A program made the position numbers and the translations under genes. A stretch of DNA of 64,000 nt, taken from the NCBI GenBank assembly GCA_048814795.1, contig CP184673.1, positions 310,001 to 374,000 of the forward strand, given 5' to 3'. This document shows, piece after piece, positions 51,623-61,086 of this stretch. Every line of letters starts with the position of its first letter. Within the stretch, counting starts at the first letter, position 1. The stretch comes from Thermatribacter sp048814795 (lineage in GTDB: Bacteria; Atribacterota; Atribacteria; Atribacterales; Thermatribacteraceae). The notes under the pieces are model-generated. The model searched no databases and was not told the origin of the DNA. It saw only the letters and a program-made list of their open reading frames with translations.

Positions 51623-53305
51623 TTGGACTACCTGGTACTGTATCGTAAATGGAGGCCACTGTGCTTTGAAGAAATAACTGGCCAAGAAACACCCGTTAAA
51701 ATACTTACCAACAGCATAAAAAAATCCTCCATACACCATGCTTATCTCTTCTGCGGACCTCGTGGAGTTGGAAAAACCACTACAGCCCGCATCTTAGCTA
51801 TGGCTCTCAATTGTGAAAAGGGTATAACTACAACGCCCTGTGGAAAATGTAAAAGCTGTACAGCTATAATTTCGGGTGGCTCTCTGGATGTGGTGGAAAT
51901 AGATGCAGCGAGTCACCGCGGAATCAATGAGATAAGGGACTTGCGAGAAAGGGTAAAATATGCCCCTCTTCAATCCCGCTTTAAAGTCTATATAATAGAC
52001 GAAGTACACATGCTAACCCCGGAAGCCTTCAATGCTCTTTTGAAAACCCTCGAAGAGCCACCACAGCACGTGATATTTGTGCTGGCTACCACTGACCCCC
52101 AGCGTCTTCCTGAAACCATCCTCTCGCGATGCTTGAGAATAAACTTCAACGCTATTTCTGAAGAGGATATCGTTAAGCAACTTAAAAAAATTGCCCAGGC
52201 CGAAAACCTTAAAATTGGAGAAGACCTGCTGTATAGAATTGCTTTAAAAGCAAGGGGCTCCTTGCGAGACGCTGAGGTATACCTGGAACAGCTCCTGGTA
52301 TGGGGCGAAGAAATAGACCGGGAAACCATTTCTCAAATCTTGAGAGAACCAGACGATCAGGAAATGGACACCTTTGCAGAGGCTTTGAAAAAAGGTGACG
52401 GAAAAAAAGCTATTCTGCTTCTCAATGAGTGGATAGATAGAGGTTTTAGCAGCGAAAATATATACTACAGCCTGGTTACCTACTTCCGGAACATGCTGGT
52501 TTTTGCTCTGACTGGCGAACAAAAGCTGGCTCGCATTTCTTCCCAGCGTTCGGAAAGACTGAAAGAGTTGCTCCAGGATTTCCCCGCTCAACGAATACAG
52601 AAAATTTTAAAAGATTTCCAAGAAATAGAAGTTTTATTGCGTCATTCTCTTAATCCTCAAATTGTCCTGGAACTGCACATACTACAAACAGCCCACCAAC
52701 TGCGCAAAGAGCCAGAAATTACCGCAACAAACCTTTCCTCCTCACAAGTAGAAAGCACTCAAAAGTCCCAAAAAAGTGAAAAAATACAGCGTTCTTCAGA
52801 ACATTCCCAAGATTTGTTCAAGGCTCACTGGCAAGAAATCCTTAAAACCGTAAAAAATGAAAAAATATCCCTCTATGCTTTCCTACAGGCTGCAGAGTGC
52901 AAACTCGAAAACGAAACCAGCATGGTGCTTTCTTTTGCCCCCTGTTACCAATTTCATAAAGAAAGCGTGGAAAGAAATGACAACCTGTCCTTTTTAAAAG
53001 AGATATGCCAGAAAATAACTGGGAAAAGGCTTCTTATAAAGTGTGTAATTGATGAGAAAGCGACTCCCATTGCTTTAGAAGACTCTCCCAGGGAGGAAGA
53101 AAGTCAACCGAACCAGTTTCCCCCCGCTAAGCCCATATCCCAAACAAAAGCGGCAGAAAGCACTGTTTTCTCTTCTTCTTCCAACAACGGCGCCTTTTCC
53201 TTAAGCGAAGTTTGCGAAATGTTTTCCGGTTTGTTGGTTGGTTACTCTTCAAAAGACCATATGAAAGGTGGTTTAGAAGATGCAGAACTTCAGGAATCTT
53301 CTTAA
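51623..53305 (+). CDS. dnaX: DNA polymerase III subunits gamma/tau
   Basis: 560 aa, TTG start after GAGGTG. The clamp-loader ATPase has YRKWRPLCFEEITGQE, Walker A GPRGVGKTTTARI (about 46), a zinc finger CGKCKSC (about 74), DEVHML (Walker B, about 124) and SRC with the sensor 1 region (about 170). Domain III follows to about 370, then a less conserved tau-like tail. It is preceded by the SRP RNA and overlaps ybaB by 26 nt. I could not support a frameshift for gamma. Confidence 0.95.
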   Translation: MDYLVLYRKWRPLCFEEITGQETPVKILTNSIKKSSIHHAYLFCGPRGVGKTTTARILAMALNCEKGITTTPCGKCKSCTAIISGGSLDVVEIDAASHRGINEIRDLRERVKYAPLQSRFKVYIIDEVHMLTPEAFNALLKTLEEPPQHVIFVLATTDPQRLPETILSRCLRINFNAISEEDIVKQLKKIAQAENLKIGEDLLYRIALKARGSLRDAEVYLEQLLVWGEEIDRETISQILREPDDQEMDTFAEALKKGDGKKAILLLNEWIDRGFSSENIYYSLVTYFRNMLVFALTGEQKLARISSQRSERLKELLQDFPAQRIQKILKDFQEIEVLLRHSLNPQIVLELHILQTAHQLRKEPEITATNLSSSQVESTQKSQKSEKIQRSSEHSQDLFKAHWQEILKTVKNEKISLYAFLQAAECKLENETSMVLSFAPCYQFHKESVERNDNLSFLKEICQKITGKRLLIKCVIDEKATPIALEDSPREEESQPNQFPPAKPISQTKAAESTVFSSSSNNGAFSLSEVCEMFSGLLVGYSSKDHMKGGLEDAELQESS

Positions 53306-53591
53306 GGAAGCTCAAAAAATGCAAGCCAAAATAGCCAAAGTACAGGAAGAGCTAAAAAATAAAGTCGTGGAAGCTACCAGCGGTGGAGGAATGGTCAAAG
53401 TAACCTGCAATGGTCAACAAGAAATTTTAAAAATTGAAATTGACCCCGAACTTCTTGAAGAAAAAGATGTAGAAATGCTTCAAGACTTAGTCATGGCTGC
53501 CGTAAACGAAGCCTTAAATCGCTCTCGAGAAATGCTTCAAGAAGAGCTGGGCAAAATTACCGGTGGCACGCAGTTTCCCGGCTTCTTTTAA
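53280..53591 (+). CDS. ybaB: YbaB/EbfC nucleoid-associated protein
   Basis: 103 aa. A small dimeric DNA-binding protein. NFRNLLKEAQKMQAKIAKVQEEL (start at residue 3) forms the first helix, GGGMVKVTCNGQQEILKIEIDPEL the sheet, and DLVMAAVNEALNRS the second helix. It sits between dnaX and recR, the usual order. ATG 53280 follows AAGGTGG and overlaps dnaX. Confidence 0.96.
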   Translation: MQNFRNLLKEAQKMQAKIAKVQEELKNKVVEATSGGGMVKVTCNGQQEILKIEIDPELLEEKDVEMLQDLVMAAVNEALNRSREMLQEELGKITGGTQFPGFF

Positions 53592-53603
53592 GGGTGACAT
53601 CCT

Positions 53604-54218
53604 TTGAGGGACACACACATTTTGCCAGATGCAATAAGCAAGTTGCTTGCCAGCCTCACCAAATTGCCAGGCATTGGGCCTAAAAGTGCTCAACGCATCG
53701 CCTTTTACCTGGTAAAGGCTCCCCGTGAGGAAATACAGCTTTTCTATCAGGCCCTGAGAGAAGTGGGAGAAAAAATAAAATACTGCTCAATTTGTGGTTT
53801 CTATGCAGAGGGAGAGATCTGCAAAATATGCCAGGATAGTTCTCGAGACCGTGGTGTGATCTGTGTGGTAGAAAAGCCTCAAGATGTTATTGCTCTGGAG
53901 CGCACCAGCTACCGGGGTTTATATCATGTTTTGCGAGGTTCTCTTTCTCCCCTGTCTGGAAAAACACCCCAAGATCTCTCCATTGAAGAGTTGCTACAAA
54001 GAATTCGGAAAGGAAATATAAAGGAGGTGATTCTCGCTACCAGTCCCTCTGTGGATGGAGAAGTAACCGCTCTTTTTGTAGCCCGTAAACTTCGTACTTT
54101 TCCGATTAAAATCTCCATAGTTGCGAGAGGGTTGCCCCTCGGCGGCGATCTGGAGCTCGCCGATGAACTAACCCTGACTCAGGCCTTAGAAGGAAGAAAA
54201 GAACTTAACGTAGATTAA
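53604..54218 (+). CDS. recR: Recombination mediator RecR
   Basis: 204 aa, TTG start after AAGGGTGA. It works with RecF/RecO to load RecA at gaps. Helix-hairpin-helix LTKLPGIGPKSAQRIAF (about 18-34), zinc finger CSICG-x7-CKIC (about 61-77), Toprim VICVVEKPQDVIALE (about 87) and a Walker-like C-terminal segment GLPLGGDLELADELTL (about 176) are in the normal order. It follows ybaB by 12 nt and precedes porG by 17 nt. Confidence 0.96.
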   Translation: MRDTHILPDAISKLLASLTKLPGIGPKSAQRIAFYLVKAPREEIQLFYQALREVGEKIKYCSICGFYAEGEICKICQDSSRDRGVICVVEKPQDVIALERTSYRGLYHVLRGSLSPLSGKTPQDLSIEELLQRIRKGNIKEVILATSPSVDGEVTALFVARKLRTFPIKISIVARGLPLGGDLELADELTLTQALEGRKELNVD

Positions 54219-54235
54219 AGAAGGGAGGATTCAAC

Positions 54236-54808
54236 TTGAAAAAGCCACTGGAAATACGCTGGCATGGAAGAGGCGGACAGGGAGTAGTAACTGCCTCCAA
54301 GATTCTTGCTGAAGCACTTCTCCAAGCAGGAAAGTATTTTCAGGCCTTTCCAGAATATGGCCCGGAAAGAATGGGAGCACCAGTGAGAGCTTATAACCGG
54401 GTGAGTGACCAGCCTATCAGAATTCACTGTGGAGTAATCAATCCTGAGTTTGTAATAGTGGTAGATCCCACTTTGCTTTCCTCTGGAGACATTCTTGATG
54501 GTCTGGTCCCGGAAGGCGTTGTAATTGCTAACTTTGAAGGAACCCCTCAGGAATTAAAGGAAAAGCTCTCCATCAAAGATAGAAAAACAGTAACCGTAGA
54601 CGCTTCCAGGATATCACGGGAGATTCTGGGAAGGGTGGTGGTAAATACCCCCATGCTTGGAGCGCTGTGTAAAGTCTTCGATGGTATATCTCTCGAAGTC
54701 GTTGCCGATGCAGTAAAACACCAGTTTGGAGAAAAGTTGAGACAGGAAATCATCGACAAAAACATTGCTTGTCTAAAAAGAGCTTACGAGGAGGCGCAAA
54801 TAGCATGA
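54236..54808 (+). CDS. porG: Pyruvate:ferredoxin oxidoreductase gamma subunit
   Basis: 190 aa, TTG start after AGGGAGGATTCAAC. The gamma domain motif EIRWHGRGGQGVVTASKILA (from residue 6) and YGPERMGAPVRAYNRVS (about 40) are typical. PorGDAB oxidises pyruvate with CoA to acetyl-CoA, CO2 and reduced ferredoxin, or runs in reverse. It overlaps porD by 4 nt. The four-subunit order GDAB is that of Thermotoga and archaea. Confidence 0.93.
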   Translation: MKKPLEIRWHGRGGQGVVTASKILAEALLQAGKYFQAFPEYGPERMGAPVRAYNRVSDQPIRIHCGVINPEFVIVVDPTLLSSGDILDGLVPEGVVIANFEGTPQELKEKLSIKDRKTVTVDASRISREILGRVVVNTPMLGALCKVFDGISLEVVADAVKHQFGEKLRQEIIDKNIACLKRAYEEAQIA

Positions 54809-55092
54809 GCAAGCTAAAGGGCTGGAAAGAACTGGTTCCCGGGGGCATTATCACAGAAGCTGGTAATGCTCGAGAATATAAAACGGGAGACTGGCGAACC
54901 GAAAAACCCGAAGTGGACAAGGAGAAATGCATTAACTGTTTGTTCTGTTGGGCCTATTGCCCTGATGGCTCAGTACTGGTGGAAGCCGAGAAGGGCACAA
55001 TGAGTGGCTTTGATTACGATCACTGTAAGGGCTGCGGCATCTGTGCCAGTATTTGCCCAGTGAAAGCAATAACCATGATTCCTGAGCGATGA
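54805..55092 (+). CDS. porD: Pyruvate:ferredoxin oxidoreductase delta subunit
   Basis: 95 aa. Two 4Fe-4S clusters are bound by CINCLFCWAYCP (about 44-55) and CKGCGICASICP (about 74-85). It carries electrons from the ThDP site to ferredoxin. ATG 54805 is chosen at the ATGA overlap with porG, with GAGGCGC upstream. The Trp-rich N-terminus GWKELVPGGIITEAG is typical of PorD/VorD. Confidence 0.94.
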   Translation: MSKLKGWKELVPGGIITEAGNAREYKTGDWRTEKPEVDKEKCINCLFCWAYCPDGSVLVEAEKGTMSGFDYDHCKGCGICASICPVKAITMIPER

Positions 55093-55116
55093 AGATGGAA
55101 AGTGAGGTAGATTAAG

Positions 55117-56298
55117 ATGGGAAAGATAATGGGTATGAATGGAAATTCCGCCGTTGCCTATGCCATGAAACAAATTAACCCTGACGTGGTGGCTGCTTAC
55201 CCCATAACCCCTCAAACCGACTGTGTGGAGCGCTTCGCAGAATATGTTAGTGAAGGATTGGTCGATACCGAGTTTGTTACGGTGGAAAGCGAGCACAGTG
55301 CAATGAGCGCCTGCGTGGGGGCTGCAGCCGCAGGAGGAAGGGTGATGACCGCTACTTCTGCCAACGGCCTGGCTCTTATGTGGGAAATAGTCTACATTGC
55401 TGCCAGCATGAGACTCCCCATAGTCATGATGGTTGCTAACCGAGCCCTTTCGGGTAACATCAATATTCATTGCGACCACTCCGACACCATGGGGGCCAGA
55501 GACGCAGGCTGGATTCAACTCTTCTCAGAAAACGCCCAGGAAGCTTACGATAATATGATTCAGGCAGTAAAAATAGCTGAGGATATGAATGTCCGTCTTC
55601 CTGTAATGGTCACCCAGGACGGTTTCATTATCAGCCACGCTATGGAAAGAATCGAAACTCTCGAAGACGAAGAAGTCAAAAATTTCATTGGTCCCTATCA
55701 AGCCCGCTATCCACTCTTAGACATAGAACACCCTGTAACTTATGGACCTCTGGATCTTTTTGATTACTACTTCGAGCATAAAAGATCCCAAATTGAGGCC
55801 ATTGAAAACTCTCCTCAAATCATTGAAAAGGTAGGAGAAGAATTTGGTAAACTGTCCGGGCGCTATTACGGCCTTGTCGAAGAATATAAATTGGACGACG
55901 CCGAGCTGGCTGTAGTAGCCCTGGGTTCAACCTGTGGAACAGCAAAAGATACCGTGGATGCGCTCCGCGAAAAAGGTAAAAAGGTCGGGTTGCTCAAAAT
56001 ACGCTGTTTTCGACCCTTCCCCAAAGAAGCAATTATTAAAGCCCTGGCTCCGCTCAAAGCAGTTGCCGTTCTGGATCGCTCCGCCTCATTTGGAGCATTT
56101 GGAGGTCCAGTATTCACTGAAATTCGGTCTGCTCTGTACGATGCCGAACACAAACCTTTGATAATAAACTTCATTTACGGCCTGGGTGGAAGAGATATAT
56201 TCCCTGCCGACATAGAACAAGCCTTCCTTAAAGTGGAAGAAACCGCTCAAAAAGGTCGAGTTGAGAAACACATCGACTATCTGGGCTTGAGAGAGTAA
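55117..56298 (+). CDS. porA: Pyruvate:ferredoxin oxidoreductase alpha subunit
   Basis: 393 aa. The Pyr domain begins MNGNSAVAYAMKQINPDVV and has AAYPITPQTDCVE (about 28-40), with EHSAMSACVGAAAAGGR (about 62). The later part has DRSASFGAFGGPVFTEI (about 319) and YGLGGRDI (about 350). This fits the pyruvate-type alpha subunit; 2-oxoisovalerate specificity is a weaker alternative. It starts 24 nt after porD. Confidence 0.94.
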   Translation: MGKIMGMNGNSAVAYAMKQINPDVVAAYPITPQTDCVERFAEYVSEGLVDTEFVTVESEHSAMSACVGAAAAGGRVMTATSANGLALMWEIVYIAASMRLPIVMMVANRALSGNINIHCDHSDTMGARDAGWIQLFSENAQEAYDNMIQAVKIAEDMNVRLPVMVTQDGFIISHAMERIETLEDEEVKNFIGPYQARYPLLDIEHPVTYGPLDLFDYYFEHKRSQIEAIENSPQIIEKVGEEFGKLSGRYYGLVEEYKLDDAELAVVALGSTCGTAKDTVDALREKGKKVGLLKIRCFRPFPKEAIIKALAPLKAVAVLDRSASFGAFGGPVFTEIRSALYDAEHKPLIINFIYGLGGRDIFPADIEQAFLKVEETAQKGRVEKHIDYLGLRE

Positions 56299-56311
56299 GG
56301 AGGTAACCAAC

Positions 56312-57232
56312 ATGCCAACCCTTAAAGAACTGGTAAAAAGACCGGAAAGGTTAACCCCGGGGCATAGACTTTGCGCGGGTTGTGGAGCTCCCATCGCAGT
56401 AAGACTTATTCTGGCTGCTGCCGACAAACCAGTTATAGCCGCCAATGCCACTGGTTGTCTTGAAGTAGCGACTACCATCTTTCCCTATACTGCCTGGAAT
56501 ATACCCTGGATTCACAACGCATTTGAAAATGCAGCCGCCACCATCTCCGGCGTGGAAAGCATGTACCGGGCCAAAAAGAAAAAAGGAGAAATCCAGGAAG
56601 ATATATACTTCGTAGCTTTCGGAGGCGATGGAGGCACTTATGATATAGGACTGCAATCCCTTTCTGGAGCTCTGGAAAGAGGACACCGTTTTGTTTACGT
56701 CTGCTACAACAACGAAGCCTACATGAACACCGGTATTCAGCGTTCAAGCGCCACTCCTCTTGGGGCCTGGACTACCACCAGTCCGGTGGGCAAAGCTATC
56801 CCTGGCAAAATTCAGTGGAGAAAAAACCTCACCGAAATTGTAGCAGCACATGGCATCCCTTACGTTGCTCAAACCGTCCCCTCTAACTGGAGAGATATAA
56901 CCACCAAGGCTGAAAAAGCCTTTCATACTGATGGGCCAGCCTTTTTAAATGTCCTTGCCTCCTGTAACCGGGGATGGAGACATTTGCCTTCAGAGACCAT
57001 TCAAAGCATGCAGCTTGCTGTGGATTGCTGCATCTGGCCCCTTTATGAAATTGAAAACGGCAAGTACCGCCTGACCTACAAGCCCAAGGAAAAGAAACCA
57101 GTTGAAGAGTGGCTCAAAACTCAGGGCAGATTCCGCCACCTCTTCTCACCAGAAAACAGACACCTCATTGACAAATTCCAAGAATACGTCGACCAGGAAT
57201 GGGAAAAACTTCTCAAAAAATGTGAGGAGTAA
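56312..57232 (+). CDS. porB: Pyruvate:ferredoxin oxidoreductase beta subunit
   Basis: 306 aa. Binds ThDP and the proximal 4Fe-4S cluster: HRLCAGCGAPIAVRL (about 18-32), ANATGCLEVATTIFPYTAW (about 46), AFGGDGGTYDIGLQSLSGAL (from about 103; ThDP/Mg motif) and YNNEAYMNTGIQRS (about 132). The C-terminal Cys is in LASCNRGWRH (about 213). It is the last gene of recR-porGDAB, with a perfect hairpin 10 nt downstream. Confidence 0.95.
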   Translation: MPTLKELVKRPERLTPGHRLCAGCGAPIAVRLILAAADKPVIAANATGCLEVATTIFPYTAWNIPWIHNAFENAAATISGVESMYRAKKKKGEIQEDIYFVAFGGDGGTYDIGLQSLSGALERGHRFVYVCYNNEAYMNTGIQRSSATPLGAWTTTSPVGKAIPGKIQWRKNLTEIVAAHGIPYVAQTVPSNWRDITTKAEKAFHTDGPAFLNVLASCNRGWRHLPSETIQSMQLAVDCCIWPLYEIENGKYRLTYKPKEKKPVEEWLKTQGRFRHLFSPENRHLIDKFQEYVDQEWEKLLKKCEE

Positions 57233-57241
57233 ACCAGCCTC

Positions 57242-57279
57242 TGTGGAGAAACTATGCTGTGTGGCATAGTTTCTCCACA
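57242..57279. terminator. Perfect 16-bp hairpin after porB
   Basis: TGTGGAGAAACTATGC (57242-57257) is exactly complementary to 57264-57279 around the loop TGTGTG. No T-run follows. It separates porB from the rRNA promoter region. Confidence 0.65.
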
Positions 57280-57386
57280 CACTAAACCAAGCCTGGTTCT
57301 TTGCAGCCAGGATTTTCAAACCACCTCCAAGGAGGCTCTAAAGGTATCTCACTGCGGAATAACTTATAAATAAAGCCCCAAACCCA

Positions 57387-57415
57387 TTGACAACCTCCAA
57401 CTCCTGTGTTAAATT
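57387..57415 (+). promoter_or_regulatory. Promoter of the 16S rRNA gene
   Basis: TTGACA (57387-57392), a 17-nt spacer and TAAATT (57410-57415) begin the rRNA leader. A GCCC-TTCG-GGGC hairpin (57423-57434) lies at the predicted start of the transcript. The -10 is imperfect. Confidence 0.65.
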
Positions 57416-57463
57416 ATCTCTTGCCCTTCGGGGCAGAAAAAGCAAAGCGCACCTTGAAAAGTG

Positions 57464-57481
57464 AATATTCCGCCTACTTCC
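57464..57481 (+). repeat. Left arm of the 16S precursor processing stem
   Basis: AATATTCCGCCTACTTCC is the exact reverse complement of 59164-59181 on the far side of the 16S gene. This 18-bp stem would be the RNase III site that frees pre-16S rRNA. Confidence 0.85.
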
Positions 57482-57565
57482 TTGAGTATGATAGACCAAT
57501 CAGCCAAGATTGAACTCTCTTACTGAGAATTTCTTCTCCCTTTTCTGGGGAGAAGGTATAGATTT

Positions 57566-59155
<1,590 letters not shown>

Positions 59156-59163
59156 TATAAAGG

Positions 59164-59181
59164 GGAAGTAGGCGGAATATT
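59164..59181 (+). repeat. Right arm of the 16S precursor processing stem
   Basis: GGAAGTAGGCGGAATATT pairs over its full 18 nt with 57464-57481. Cutting here separates pre-16S from tRNA-Ala. Confidence 0.85.
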
Positions 59182-59198
59182 TTCTTTGTGTGCGAAGT

Positions 59199-59274
59199 GG
59201 GGATGTAGCTCAGTCGGGAGAGCGCCTGCTTTGCAAGCAGGAGGTCACGGGTTCAAGTCCCGTCATCTCCACCA
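59199..59274 (+). tRNA. tRNA-Ala (anticodon TGC)
   Basis: Acceptor GGGGATG/CATCTCC includes the G3:U70 pair that identifies tRNA-Ala. Anticodon stem CCTGC/GCAGG with loop TTTGCAA, T-arm ACGGG-TTCAAGT-CCCGT, discriminator A and encoded CCA. It lies 51 nt after 16S, the normal spacer position, but no 23S follows. Confidence 0.97.
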
Positions 59275-59285
59275 GTTTTTTCAAG

Positions 59286-59308
59286 GCTTGAAGTAAGCGC
59301 TTTTTTTC
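59286..59308 (+). terminator. Probable terminator after tRNA-Ala
   Basis: A short stem around GCTT (59286-59289) and AAGC (59295-59298) is followed by a T7 run (59301-59307). The stem is weak, but this is the only stop signal between tRNA-Ala and unrelated sequence. Confidence 0.4.
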
Positions 59309-59945
59309 AGCTCCGTTCCCCTTATAGTAACAGGAAGCACGATTTTGCTTCTTATTATCCTCGTTTACCATTACTCAAGAGACGGTCTGTCTTCCTGGAT
59401 GCCCTTTGCTTGAACAAAGGGAACATTGACGGTATTCACGCGGCAAGACCCAGATAATCAATGAAGGACGTATCAACCAAAAACACATCCTTCTCCTGTT
59501 AGCCAAGACAAATAAGCGCTCAAGAAGCATAGCCGTGCTTCCTCTACACATGGCAAGCTTACTGTACCCGCTTTCTCCAGAAAAACCAATCACTAGTAGT
59601 ATTTATACAACATACATTCCGCACACCACTGCAATACCCGCTATATATAAAGCAAAAAATAGGAAGAAAACAGGCTCTGTTTAGCGCTTTTTACACTACC
59701 GCCTTAGCTTAAGTTTTTTCAACTCCGGTTCACCGCCCAGAAAGTTTCCTGATAGGGTAATTTTTGGAGGCTCACCACCTCCTATCTGATAGATACTTTT
59801 TTGATCTGGGACCTGAATCTGGATTTAAAGTGAAAACTTTCCAATTCTTGTCCTCAGGTTTATCAGATTGATGCCGAACATTGTATTTTAAGAGTATTTA
59901 AGAATAACATCTGACAATAAAATCACAAAACTTGCTATTCAACAG
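59309..59945. other. Non-coding gap of about 640 nt with possible gene remnant
   Basis: No intact gene, 23S or 5S sequence is seen. On minus, 59593-59380 keeps protein-like stretches in shifting frames: SGYSKLAMCRGSTAMLLERLF, read from about 59582 (first residues only reliable), then FLVDTSFIDYLGLAA, then VNTVNVPFVQAKGIQEDRP. This looks like a degraded gene I cannot name. A GGAGG/CCTCC hairpin lies at 59767-59783. The rest is AT-rich with nothing recognised. Confidence 0.35.
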
Positions 59946-59974
59946 TTGACAAACTCCGATGCTCATGTTATATA
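59946..59974 (+). promoter_or_regulatory. Promoter of the BMC operon
   Basis: TTGACA (59946-59951), a 17-nt spacer and TATATA (59969-59974) lead to a leader of about 85 nt. In the leader, AGCAGAAA (60007-60014) can pair with TTTCTGCT (60032-60039) just upstream of the ribosome site GAGGGAGGAG. This may tune translation of the abundant shell protein. Confidence 0.65.
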
Positions 59975-60064
59975 AATTGCAAAACTTGTTCCATTAATAA
60001 CATTAAAGCAGAAAGAGAGGAATAATTCCCTTTTCTGCTAAAAAGAGGGAGGAGTGCTACCAAC

Positions 60065-60385
60065 ATGGAAGTTTACACCGATGCCTTAGGAATGATTGAA
60101 ACTCGAGGTTTTGCTGCTATGGTGGAGGCTGCCGACGCGATGGTCAAGGCTGCACGAGTAGAGCTCGTCGGTTATGAAAAAATCGGAGGAGGCTATGTTA
60201 CAGCCATCGTAAGAGGAGATGTAGCAGCAGTCCGAGCTGCCCTCGATGCTGGACAAGCCGCAGCTGCAAAAGTAGGAGAAATTGTCTCTGTACACATCAT
60301 CCCCAGACCACACACCAATGTTGACGAAGTGCTTCCGCTAGGCAGAGGAGGTAAAAAAAGCAAAGCAGCTTCAAATCCAGACTAA
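60065..60385 (+). CDS. BMC-H hexameric shell protein
   Basis: 106 aa. A single BMC domain: ALGMIETRGFAAMVEAADAMVKAA (from residue 7), VELVGYEKIGGGYVTAIVRGDVAAVRAALDAG and VSVHIIPRPH. It is of the PduA/EutM/CcmK type and forms the facets of the microcompartment. KIGGG is the pore loop. A basic C-terminal tail (GRGGKKSKAASNPD) extends past the domain. It is first in the operon after a strong ribosome site. Confidence 0.96.
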   Translation: MEVYTDALGMIETRGFAAMVEAADAMVKAARVELVGYEKIGGGYVTAIVRGDVAAVRAALDAGQAAAAKVGEIVSVHIIPRPHTNVDEVLPLGRGGKKSKAASNPD

Positions 60386-60438
60386 TTTTGCGCAATCAAC
60401 AGAGTAAGGCTACTCCCACAGAAAAGGGGGGCTAATTC

Positions 60439-60753
60439 TTGATTCTCGCCCGGGTGGTGGGGACAGTTGTTTCCACCAGAAAAGAAGAAAAAATAGAAGG
60501 CATCAAATTTTTGCTCCTTGAAAAAATTGATCCTTCCACTATGGAAGGGAAGGGAGATTATGTCGTTGCTATGGATTGTGTGGGCGCAGGTAAGGGAGAA
60601 ATTGTTTTTTATGTAACCGGGAGCAGCTCCCGAATGACCGAAGTAACCCAGGGAAAACCAAGCGATGCTGCCATAGTTGCCATTGTCGATGAAATTGAGC
60701 TGGAAGGAAAGCTAGTTTACCAAAAAGATGCTGTTCCTTCTTATCAAAAGTAA
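60439..60753 (+). CDS. BMC-P pentameric vertex protein, copy 1
   Basis: 104 aa, EutN/CcmL/PduN family. TTG start after AAAAGGGGGGC. LARVVGTVVSTRKEEKIEGIKFLLLE opens the fold (from residue 3), with AMDCVGAGKGEIVFYVTGSSSRMT (about 44) and DAAIVAIVDEIEL (about 76) as the family motifs. Pentamers cap the shell vertices. It is 53 nt after the BMC-H gene and 16 nt before a second copy. Confidence 0.94.
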   Translation: MILARVVGTVVSTRKEEKIEGIKFLLLEKIDPSTMEGKGDYVVAMDCVGAGKGEIVFYVTGSSSRMTEVTQGKPSDAAIVAIVDEIELEGKLVYQKDAVPSYQK

Positions 60754-60769
60754 GGGTGAGTAGGGTTAT

Positions 60770-61069
60770 ATGATTTTTGGAAAAGTGGTCGGTACCGTTG
60801 TAGCCACCAGAAAAAATGATGGAGTTTTGGGTTTGAAGTATCTGCTAGTTCGTACCTGTGACAGCAGAGGACGAGACAAAGATGGATACCTCGTTGCTGT
60901 CGACCTGGTAGGGTGCGGAAGTGGAGAGATGGTTCTCGTCTCCCAGGGGAGTTCTGCTCGCCAAACTGAGTTTACCAAGCAAAAAGCGGTAGATTGTGTG
61001 ATAGTGGGTATCGTAGATCTGGTGGAAGAAATGGATGAAATAGTTTTTAAAAAATCGGCACCACACTGA
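60770..61069 (+). CDS. BMC-P pentameric vertex protein, copy 2
   Basis: 99 aa of the same family, about half identical to copy 1 by eye: FGKVVGTVVATRKNDGVLGLKYLLV, AVDLVGCGSGEMVLVSQGSSARQTE and DCVIVGIVDLVEEMDEIVFKK, each quoted from its start at residues 3, 43 and 74. Two diverged vertex proteins are common in BMC loci and may occupy different vertices. It starts after AAGGGTGAGTAGGGTT. Confidence 0.93.
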   Translation: MIFGKVVGTVVATRKNDGVLGLKYLLVRTCDSRGRDKDGYLVAVDLVGCGSGEMVLVSQGSSARQTEFTKQKAVDCVIVGIVDLVEEMDEIVFKKSAPH

Positions 61070-61086
61070 TGGGAGAATAACACCAA

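Noticed and set aside
51623..53305. Programmed frameshift in dnaX to make gamma
   Set aside because: A-runs exist (about 52180, 52400 and 52768) but none forms a proper slippery heptamer with a stimulating stem at the domain III/IV boundary.
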